A stretch of DNA of 20,081 nt from a virus. Below the pieces are notes generated by a model, which saw only the letters and a program-made list of their open reading frames with translations, was not told where the DNA came from and did not search any database. Made by a program: the position numbers and the translations under genes. Below, one piece after another: positions 15,138 through 20,081 of this stretch (within the stretch, counting starts at the first letter, position 1; each line of letters begins with the position of its first letter). The DNA lies in IMG/VR virus record IMGVR_UViG_3300025168_000915, positions 1 to 20,081 of that record, one strand, 5' to 3'.

Positions 15138-15253
15138 ATTACTATTATTTTCATTATTAATATTTTATTTAATTGTATTGGGGAGGCAACCACACCCCCC
15201 CTCTACTACTCAGGTCTAAAATTTAAAAGCTTTTAGGTCTTACCCTTTATTAA
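15138..15253 (-). promoter_or_regulatory. Intergenic spacer with hairpin and palindrome, likely control region
   Basis: The longest truly non-coding stretch in the window (116 bases). It holds a 7-position hairpin in minus-strand RNA: a run of seven G (15195-15201) facing CCTCCCC (15180-15186), with one G-U pair and an 8-base loop. It also holds the perfect 12-bp palindrome TAAAAGCTTTTA (15224-15235) and two direct AGGTCT copies (15212-15217, 15235-15240). No U-run follows the hairpin. I infer an operator, attenuator or processing site between the sigma-like unit and the next cluster. Confidence 0.4.
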
Positions 15254-15661
15254 TTAATTGTTTCCTGAATATTCTTTATATATCTTTTTTATTCCATCAA
15301 AGCAAGTTGCTATACAAGAGCCGCAATTAGTTCCTGTTCCATAGTTAGTATTATTTAATGTATTGTAAATCTCTATCATTTTCTTTTTTGCCGTTTGGTC
15401 TTTTGCTCTACCTGTTTTCAAGTCAGGCCATAAGTCTAATATTTCTGCTATTATTTCTTCAGGTATATCTGTTCTAACTTCTACTTCTGATGTCTTTTGC
15501 CAATACTTTTGAGGGCATTCCTGACTGCTTATCCTAGCTTTAATTTTCATGAAACACAAGCACCTCTTACATTGACCTGAAGGCTTAAAGTAATAAACAC
15601 AAGACTTACAAATACTTATTCTATCTTCATATATATCTTTAGGTACAAAAAACTTATTCAC
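15254..15661 (-). CDS. Cys-rich zinc-binding-type protein
   Basis: A 135-residue protein. C18-x2-C21, C31-x2-C34-x-C36, M38 and C49-P50 with W54 give the layout of small phage zinc-ribbon proteins that end in a Cys-Pro...Trp motif (DUF6171-like). The middle is helical and acidic. A second Cys group (NCGSCIATC) lies near residues 112-120. It starts inside the last 8 bases of the sigma-like gene. Function unknown; metal binding is inferred from Cys spacing, and regulation or nucleic-acid contact is possible. Confidence 0.6.
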   Translation of the reverse strand: MNKFFVPKDIYEDRISICKSCVYYFKPSGQCKRCLCFMKIKARISSQECPQKYWQKTSEVEVRTDIPEEIIAEILDLWPDLKTGRAKDQTAKKKMIEIYNTLNNTNYGTGTNCGSCIATCFDGIKKIYKEYSGNN

Positions 15662-16220
15662 TTAGCTTGTATTTTAATTCTACTCTTACTTTGTCTATTG
15701 TAGTAAATAAGCTATTTCTACTTATTCCTGTTTTCTTTGCTAGGCTGTCTAGTGTATTACCTTCATAATAATAAAGCTCAAATACTTTCTTATCATACCA
15801 AGTAAAGCTGTCTAAGGCTTTGTCTATTTTTTCTAGGCTAGTCCATTGGTAACTGCTAGTTATTTCGTTAGGCAGGTTGTAAAGGTGCTTAGATGGTATT
15901 GTTTCTCCTGATTCCATTTCATCATAAGTAACTGCACTTGTTAAACTGTCAATATGTGTGTAATACTTTTTGTACTTGTAATAGTAATTACTTCTAGGAC
16001 TTGTTAAGGCACGTCTTAAAGCTACTGCTCCATAACGTGTAATTCCTAGTACTCCATCTTTATCGTAAATTTTTTTTAAAGTTGTTTTATTCATTTGAAG
16101 CAGATATAATAAAAGCTCTTGTACTGCCTCATTCACTTCATTTTCATCAGAAGTAAGTCCGTAAGCCATAGTCCTAAACTTATCCGTTAGCTTTGATATT
16201 TCTAAATAAATCTCAGTCAT
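15654..16220 (-). CDS. Sigma-factor-like protein (ECF type)
   Basis: A 188-residue protein with two recognisable parts. Residues ~8-70 look like sigma region 2: an acidic helix with DENEVNEAVQELLLYLLQ, then a basic/aromatic segment with ARG-containing helices (VALRRAL, SPRSNYYYKYKK). Residues ~139-187 look like region 4: FELYYYEGNTLDSLAKKTGI, then SRNSLFTTIDKVRVELK, a typical helix-turn-helix. Size and two-part layout fit ECF-type factors, though region 2 is weak and the aromatic linker is unusual. It overlaps both neighbours by 8 bases. The preceding TAnnTTTG box fits host-driven early expression. It could direct host polymerase to the late boxes, which is an inference. Confidence 0.65.
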   Translation of the reverse strand: MTEIYLEISKLTDKFRTMAYGLTSDENEVNEAVQELLLYLLQMNKTTLKKIYDKDGVLGITRYGAVALRRALTSPRSNYYYKYKKYYTHIDSLTSAVTYDEMESGETIPSKHLYNLPNEITSSYQWTSLEKIDKALDSFTWYDKKVFELYYYEGNTLDSLAKKTGISRNSLFTTIDKVRVELKYKLSE

Positions 16221-16569
16221 TAATTGTTTCTATCTTATCAATTTTATCTACTGTACTCTGTACTAGTTCATCTAGAACTATTCTATAAGCTCTTACTACT
16301 GCTGAATTACCTTTAGTTTCTACTCCAGCAAAGAAACCATTAGTAGCTACTGCTAAGTTTATAGGTATAATCATTAACCAGTCCCAAAAATTTTCTTCCT
16401 TTGTTCCTGTTCCATAATTATTATGATATTCTATTATAATATCTACAACTTCTAAATAATTATTGTATCTATTTTTAGTGCTTACTTCTTTTGCAAATTC
16501 TTTACACATTGTAATGTATGTTTCTATTATTACTCTATGTTCATTATTTGCATAAATCGGTTCTGTCAT
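16213..16569 (-). CDS. Hypothetical protein
   Basis: Unrecognised. A 118-residue, mostly helical and acidic protein. It contains WDWLMIIPINLAVA (about 63-76), a mildly hydrophobic stretch too short and polar-flanked for a confident membrane segment. It is the first gene of the unit that encodes the sigma-like factor, which starts within its last 8 bases. Co-transcription suggests a role linked to regulation, but nothing in the sequence shows one. Confidence 0.6.
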   Translation of the reverse strand: MTEPIYANNEHRVIIETYITMCKEFAKEVSTKNRYNNYLEVVDIIIEYHNNYGTGTKEENFWDWLMIIPINLAVATNGFFAGVETKGNSAVVRAYRIVLDELVQSTVDKIDKIETIND

Positions 16570-16573
16570 ACGC

Positions 16574-16581
16574 CAAAGATA
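16574..16581 (-). promoter_or_regulatory. TATCTTTG, candidate Bacteroidota -7 box
   Basis: TATCTTTG on the coding strand is a full match to the TAnnTTTG -7 consensus of Bacteroidota housekeeping promoters (established). It lies in the 21-base gap upstream of the sigma-like unit, 4 bases before the ATG at 16569. No convincing TTTG -33 element was found at normal spacing; the nearest is an imperfect ATTTCG further up. If used, transcription would start near the ATG. Confidence 0.4.
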
Positions 16582-16590
16582 CTTAAATAG

Positions 16591-16998
16591 TTACGAAATC
16601 CCTTTTTCTTCTTTTAAGTTTTCAACAAGGTTTTTGTAATAACTTATCTGTTCTTCATATTCTACTCTTGATACTTTATATATTTGTCTTGATTTAAACT
16701 GTAACTCTTCAGCTGTACCTTCCCCATATTTACCATCTAAATGTAGAGCAAACTTATACTGTTCTCCTTGACCAAATAAATTATCTGCTGCTGATTGTGG
16801 TTGAACATTTGTATCACACCAACGAGTTGATAGGTGTTTTCTCGACATAAAATGACCTGCGTGAATATTCTTGTAATGGTAAACCCTTCCTGAAGTAAAA
16901 CATTGAACCATTCCGAACTCATTAGCATCTCTAAGCCTTATGTAAAGACTAAACCACTTGTCTAACTCTTTTTTTAGTTTACTGATTGTTTTTTTCAT
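16591..16998 (-). CDS. ninG: NinG/Rap-like recombination nuclease
   Basis: A 135-residue protein. A helical start (KLKKELDKWFSLYIRLRD) is followed by C33 and the conserved HAGHFMSRKH (46-55), then W60-C61 and NVQPQSAADN (64-73) with a downstream G-Q-x-x-x-F-x-x-x-L. This is the NinG/Rap pattern, an HNH-like endonuclease for recombination intermediates, here in the compact form usual in Bacteroidota phages. The usual N-terminal Cys-rich zinc part of lambda NinG is shortened. Its ATG overlaps the stop of the winged-helix gene (ATGA). Likely role: resolving branched DNA during replication. Confidence 0.8.
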   Translation of the reverse strand: MKKTISKLKKELDKWFSLYIRLRDANEFGMVQCFTSGRVYHYKNIHAGHFMSRKHLSTRWCDTNVQPQSAADNLFGQGEQYKFALHLDGKYGEGTAEELQFKSRQIYKVSRVEYEEQISYYKNLVENLKEEKGIS

Positions 16999-17414
16999 AT
17001 ACTCTTAATCAAATCAGCAACTATTTTCCAATCCTCATTTGTACTATCTTTATTTTTATATAATAAACGCAAAGAATCTAAAGCATCATTTATTCTATGT
17101 TTCTTTGTTTTTTTAGTATTCTTTACAGATATAGGTAGTCTATCAGTTAAATCCCACTCTATTGAAGTTCTACCTGTAATAGTACATTGTCTATTCTGAA
17201 CTTCATAAATTACTCCTAATTCTCTTAATTCTGTAAACCTTGCTCTTGATGATGTTATTGCACTATTTTTACTTAACATAGTAGATAAGACTTCTGCACT
17301 TGTACAGGGTGCTTTCTTTAAAATAGCTTCATAAACTTTAAATCTCATTTTAGATAAAAGCCCTTCTGTCTTAATTTGATTGTAGCAGTCTATTGATGTT
17401 TGTCTTGTTATCAT
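16995..17414 (-). CDS. Winged-helix DNA-binding protein
   Basis: A 139-residue protein. Residues ~20-85 resemble a winged helix: MRFKVYEAILKKAPCTSAEV (23-42), then a recognition-helix region SAITSSRARFTELRELGVI (51-69), then the wing with QCTITGRTSIEWDL (76-89). The C-terminal ~45 residues are basic and helical. The layout fits a small phage regulator or replication accessory protein. It begins by overlapping the stop of the 48-residue ORF and ends in an ATGA overlap with the NinG-like gene. Target DNA is unknown. Confidence 0.6.
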   Translation of the reverse strand: MITRQTSIDCYNQIKTEGLLSKMRFKVYEAILKKAPCTSAEVLSTMLSKNSAITSSRARFTELRELGVIYEVQNRQCTITGRTSIEWDLTDRLPISVKNTKKTKKHRINDALDSLRLLYKNKDSTNEDWKIVADLIKSI

Positions 17415-17557
17415 ATTTTTCCTTTATAATTTTTTAAATTAACACAATATTCTTTACTATAAGATATTTTTCTAACTATTCTTGTAGGCTGTGGAAAGCC
17501 AAACATCATCTTAAAAGTTCCTGTTTTTTCAGGACTGTATAATTTTTCTTTTTTCAT
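17411..17557 (-). CDS. Small ORF, 48 residues, coupled at both ends
   Basis: Unrecognised. A 48-residue basic protein starting MKKEKLYSPEKTGTFKMMFG, with a FPQPTR turn and a Lys/Tyr-rich end. Its ATG overlaps the TGA of the upstream gene (ATGA, 17554-17557), and its TGA overlaps the ATG of the downstream gene (17411-17414). The whole gap is therefore one frame, coupled on both sides, which strongly suggests it is translated. No known domain is visible. Confidence 0.6.
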   Translation of the reverse strand: MKKEKLYSPEKTGTFKMMFGFPQPTRIVRKISYSKEYCVNLKNYKGKI

Positions 17558-17946
17558 TTTAATAATTTAATTGGTTCTTGATAATAAGGAGTCTTTTCTT
17601 TTGGCTGTCCTAAAGTCCTTACTTGATAAGTTGCATCATCAATTTTTAATTTATGAGCATAAACCCATTTATAAAAGGTTCTAATATTTAAGAATGGTTC
17701 ATCTTTACCAAACCTAACTCCTATATGGAAGGCATCTAATATTTGATTCCACGTCATATTGCCAAATCGTTTTTCTTGTATTAAATCCTGAGCAAATATC
17801 TTACTTAGACTTGCTAGAGTTTTAGCATCTGACCTGTGTCCTATCTCTACTGATGTCTTGCCTAATAAGTCTAAAACCTTTTCAGTAAGTAATTTTAGTT
17901 CTTCTTTTTTTAGTGGTATCATAATAATTCTTTTGCTTTTTGCCAT
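17554..17946 (-). CDS. Hypothetical replication-region protein
   Basis: Unrecognised. A 130-residue basic protein. Residues ~12-70 are helical. KRFGNMTWNQILDAFHIGVRFG (59-80) and FLNIRTFYKWVYAHK (85-99) are aromatic, basic segments that look suited to nucleic-acid or protein contact. It overlaps the replication initiator by 28 bases and is coupled to the 48-residue ORF downstream. Position suggests a helper in replication, such as a loader or accessory factor. No Walker motif is present, so a DnaC-type loader is not supported. Confidence 0.55.
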   Translation of the reverse strand: MAKSKRIIMIPLKKEELKLLTEKVLDLLGKTSVEIGHRSDAKTLASLSKIFAQDLIQEKRFGNMTWNQILDAFHIGVRFGKDEPFLNIRTFYKWVYAHKLKIDDATYQVRTLGQPKEKTPYYQEPIKLLK

Positions 17947-18569
17947 TCATTAATTTGAGCGTCTAACTTACTCATTCCTTTTGAATTTGATTTTGGTTTA
18001 TCCCATTTTTTTTGATTTGCTGCCCAAGTCTTTAATCTTAACGCTGTTTTCCAAGTTTTATTTAATTCAAATTTCATCTTAGTATTTGACTTATTTGGCT
18101 CAGTCCAATAATCTATAAATCCATTTAAAATACTTTCATCGTATTCAAAAGTCAAAACCTCAAAAACAAAATCATCACGTCTATTAGATATATTATTAGT
18201 TATTATTATTTCTTTATTCTTATTAATAGTTGTTAAATTTTTATCGGACAAGTTGTTTAAAATTTGAAGGACTTGTAATTCATTTATTTTAAAATATTGT
18301 TTTGCAGGTATTCCCATACGCTTAGTTTCTATTATTTTAAACTTTCTAAGCGTTTTAAGACACTTTCTTTGGTGATATGAGTTTAGCGTAGTATCAGCTT
18401 CTATATTAGCTTCAGTATTAAAAAACCAGCCATCAGTCATACCTTTAGAAATAAAGTATTCTTCTTTTGAGATTAGGTCAGCAAGTAGGACTGCTTCTTT
18501 TAATCCTACCTGCTTTGCTAATTGTTTGTTTAACACTATAAATGCTGAACTGCTTAGTAAGTGTTTCAT
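17919..18569 (-). CDS. Winged-helix replication initiator-like protein
   Basis: A 216-residue protein. Residues ~6-100 resemble the winged-helix domain of phage replication organisers (DnaD/RepA-like): NKQLAKQVGLKEAVLLADLI (14-33), GWFFNTEANIEADTTLN, then YHQRKCLKTLRKFKIIETKR. A variable Asn-rich linker follows. The C-terminal part, FIDYWTEPNKSNTKMKFEL (about 151-169) and TWKTALRLKTWAAN, is a motif common in replication proteins of Bacteroidota phages. It overlaps the DnaA-IV-like gene by ATGA. Inferred role: binding the phage origin and loading the host helicase. Confidence 0.65.
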   Translation of the reverse strand: MKHLLSSSAFIVLNKQLAKQVGLKEAVLLADLISKEEYFISKGMTDGWFFNTEANIEADTTLNSYHQRKCLKTLRKFKIIETKRMGIPAKQYFKINELQVLQILNNLSDKNLTTINKNKEIIITNNISNRRDDFVFEVLTFEYDESILNGFIDYWTEPNKSNTKMKFELNKTWKTALRLKTWAANQKKWDKPKSNSKGMSKLDAQINEWQKAKELL

Positions 18570-19075
18570 ATAATTTTTACAGAATAATGATAATTTTTGA
18601 GGGCTAATTTAATATTTTCTAATTGATTAGAGAAGTCAAAATAAGAAGTTTTTATTGTACAAGTAACTCTACCGCTTTTAATTTTTAGTTTTACATCACA
18701 ATTTAGTTTTTCAGAAACTCCATTTTTAAGTAAATAGCTTTTCATAAAGTCTTTGTCAGTAAATATTTCTTTTGTACCATCTATATCTAAATAGGCTTTA
18801 TAAACTTTCTCAAAAGTATTCCTGTAAACTAAACAAGTAGAAAAATATTTTTTATGAGTTCGTTCATAGTGATAAATATTACTCCTATTTCTATTAAGAA
18901 CTTTACCAATTATTGACCTGTGTATATCTTCTTCAGTCCTCGCTATGTAACTAGCTACTGCTCTAGCTGCCTGTAGTGGTCGCTTCCTATTTTTTGTAGA
19001 AAGCGAACCATCAGGAAACCCTAGAACTCTAGTAGTAAGACTGCATATGCATTTAAAGTTATATTCTTCAGTCAT
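18566..19075 (-). CDS. DnaA domain IV-like DNA-binding protein
   Basis: A 169-residue protein. Residues ~28-78 resemble the C-terminal DNA-binding domain of DnaA: KRPLQAARAVASYIART (31-47), then IHRSIIGKVLNRNRSNIYHY (51-70), mirroring 'aRqiAmYL...IG..fg.RdHstV.hA'. No AAA+ ATPase part precedes it. The rest is beta-rich and unrecognised. I chose the ATG at 19073-19075, one base after the SSB stop. An in-frame ATG at 19093 adds six residues, but those bases encode the functional SSB tail. Likely role: binding DnaA-box-like sites at a phage origin or as a regulator. Confidence 0.6.
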   Translation of the reverse strand: MTEEYNFKCICSLTTRVLGFPDGSLSTKNRKRPLQAARAVASYIARTEEDIHRSIIGKVLNRNRSNIYHYERTHKKYFSTCLVYRNTFEKVYKAYLDIDGTKEIFTDKDFMKSYLLKNGVSEKLNCDVKLKIKSGRVTCTIKTSYFDFSNQLENIKLALKNYHYSVKII

Positions 19076-19076
19076 C

Positions 19077-19397
19077 TTAAAACGGTAAATCATCAGATTC
19101 AGATACTACAGGTGCTTCTTCTTTAGTATTTTTAGTAAACCACCATCCATCTATATTGTGGAAATACTTTCCATTGTACTCTCTTGATGATACATTACAC
19201 TTAATTAAAACTGAATCTCCTACTGCTAACTTATTTAAGTCTTTAATCTTATCATCTCCAAAAGCTTGAATTGCAATATCAGGGTTATAGTCTGCTCCTG
19301 TATCTACTACGATAACTTGTTTTTTCCACGCTTTCCCTGATTTACTTACTCCTGTTTCGGCAGGTGCTATTAATTTTACTGTTCCTTTTACTTCCAT
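19077..19397 (-). CDS. ssb: Single-stranded DNA-binding protein, DUF3127 type
   Basis: A 106-residue OB-fold protein of the DUF3127 type, found mainly in Bacteroidota. Family features are the GTVKLIAPAETGVSKSGKAW start (5-24), KKQVIVVDTG, a GD-S-V strand, the conserved SREYNGKYFHNIDGWW (71-86), and a C-terminal acidic tip DDLPF (102-106). That tip is the same type of peptide that bacterial SSBs use to recruit partner proteins. It coats ssDNA during phage replication and recombination. It sits between a recombination-type gene and the DnaA-IV-like gene. Confidence 0.85.
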   Translation of the reverse strand: MEVKGTVKLIAPAETGVSKSGKAWKKQVIVVDTGADYNPDIAIQAFGDDKIKDLNKLAVGDSVLIKCNVSSREYNGKYFHNIDGWWFTKNTKEEAPVVSESDDLPF

Positions 19398-19435
19398 TTT
19401 TATTGTGCCTGTTTTTGCAGGACTTTATTAATTAA

Positions 19436-19822
19436 TTATTGTTTTTTAAAACTTTCTGATTCATCTTCTCCAAATACTCCAAGCTCATAGAACCCTGTTA
19501 ATTTCAGTACTGCTCTTGACATAGCTCTTTTTTCTGCCATCTCCATTACATAAAATGTATTACAGTTACCATCTTTAAATCCTGAGCCTTTAAGTGCAGA
19601 GCCGAATGTTTGAATAAACGCCTCACCTTTTGTTGCATTAGCCTTAACTACACAAAAATCCTTTTCGCAATTAATAACGTCATAGTCAATAGTAATGCCT
19701 TCTAACGCCTGTATTTTATCTATCCCTGAGCGAGTAATGATTAAAAAATGCTGATGCTTAAATATATCATCTTTTGTAAGTCCATACTTTATATACTTCT
19801 CTTTTAAAATTTCTGTTTTCAT
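19436..19822 (-). CDS. Phage protein, possible recombination accessory
   Basis: A 128-residue protein. The block FLIITRSGIDKIQALEGI (26-43) and the segment EMAEKRAMSRAVLKLTGFYE (93-112), ending GVFGEDESE, are characteristic of a phage family common next to SSB genes in Bacteroidota phages. The 'AEKRA.SRA' helix recalls the helices of ssDNA-annealing proteins, but the family has no function that I can establish from the sequence. Immediate proximity to SSB makes a DNA-annealing or SSB-partner role plausible. The start is the first ATG after a 42-base gap. Confidence 0.5.
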   Translation of the reverse strand: MKTEILKEKYIKYGLTKDDIFKHQHFLIITRSGIDKIQALEGITIDYDVINCEKDFCVVKANATKGEAFIQTFGSALKGSGFKDGNCNTFYVMEMAEKRAMSRAVLKLTGFYELGVFGEDESESFKKQ

Positions 19823-19864
19823 ATCTATTTTATTTGTTTATAATTCTGTGTAAAGGTATTAAAT

Positions 19865-20080
19865 TTATTTACTTTTAATATATTTAACTAATTGTGTTTT
19901 AATGTAATCTACTTGTTCTGAGTCAATCCACTCTAAAAAGTCATAAGAATCAAAACATATTTGAAAGTCTTTTCCATATTCATCTGTACCTCTTAAATAT
20001 ACTTCATTTTCATGAGCTTGGAATGTATTAATATCATTCATTCTTTTGTGTATCAGTTCTTCTTTTATTTCTATTGGCAT
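19865..20080 (-). CDS. Small acidic hypothetical protein
   Basis: Unrecognised. A 71-residue protein with strands and a short acidic loop in the centre (YLRGTDEYGKDFQICFDSYD, about 28-47) and helices at both ends. The ATG used is the last codon before the window edge, so the true start may lie further upstream. It is followed by a 42-base gap that contains TACCTTTA, a near match to the Bacteroidota -7 box, before the next gene. Confidence 0.5.
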   Translation of the reverse strand: MPIEIKEELIHKRMNDINTFQAHENEVYLRGTDEYGKDFQICFDSYDFLEWIDSEQVDYIKTQLVKYIKSK

Positions 20081-20081
20081 T

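Noticed and set aside
14982-15236. Plus-strand frames of 84 and 63 codons across the spacer and the 59-residue ORF
   Set aside because: The minus strand has two ORFs coupled by ATGA over the same DNA, and the plus-strand frames have no neighbours or start context.
16737-16928. Second minus-strand frame inside the NinG-like gene
   Set aside because: It is fully contained in the NinG-like gene in another frame, and the NinG motifs are clear.
19408-19428. CCTG...CAGG around a T-rich loop, similar to one at about 17519-17532
   Set aside because: The stem is only 4 bp, and the second instance lies inside a coding frame, so neither is a convincing terminator or operator.
19851-19858. TACCTTTA, a near match to the -7 box, upstream of the gene at 19822
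   Set aside because: The last base differs from TAnnTTTG and no -33 element was found, so it is too weak to call in AT-rich DNA.

Overview
The window looks like part of the genome of a tailed, siphovirus-like phage, or a prophage, of a Bacteroidota host, most likely Flavobacteriia. The pointers are: strongly AT-rich DNA; genes packed head-to-tail on the minus strand with no clear Shine-Dalgarno sites; a DUF3127-type SSB, which is a Bacteroidota family; an XkdF-like prohead protease; and a TAnnTTTG-type promoter box. No integrase, lysis cassette, tRNA or CRISPR array is visible. A portal gene was not recognised and probably lies outside the window.

Transcription runs from high to low coordinates. 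Positions 20080-16591 hold the replication and recombination module. It contains a small unknown protein, a possible recombination-associated protein, the SSB, a DnaA domain IV-like protein, a winged-helix replication initiator, two small unknown proteins, a winged-helix protein and a NinG/Rap-like nuclease. Nearly all of these genes overlap by ATGA or a few bases. A perfect TAnnTTTG box at 16574-16581 precedes the next unit (16569-15254): an unknown protein, a sigma-factor-like protein and a Cys-rich zinc-type protein. A 116-base spacer with a G-run/C-run hairpin and a palindrome follows (15138-15253). Next comes a coupled cluster (15137-13955) of two 59-residue ORFs (one membrane-anchored), a DUF3310-like protein, a CxC zinc-ribbon protein and a NinB-like protein.

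The late genes start at 13939. They are TerS and TerL, then a tail assembly chaperone pair with a candidate programmed -1 frameshift at a T9 tract. These are followed by probable neck and tail-completion proteins, large tail-tip proteins, a fibre with a YadA-like beta-roll, and a short tape measure. Last come the head genes: protease, scaffold-like protein and major capsid protein, followed by a strong hairpin at 12-39.

A 12-base word (TTCTATTATATA on the coding strand) occurs exactly four times. Each copy lies just upstream of a late gene: TerS, tail chaperone, protease and scaffold. In three of the four, the distance to ATG would fit transcription starting at the start codon. Together with the sigma-like gene, this suggests a phage-specific late promoter system. 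That is an inference, and it is the most interesting candidate in the window along with the frameshift.
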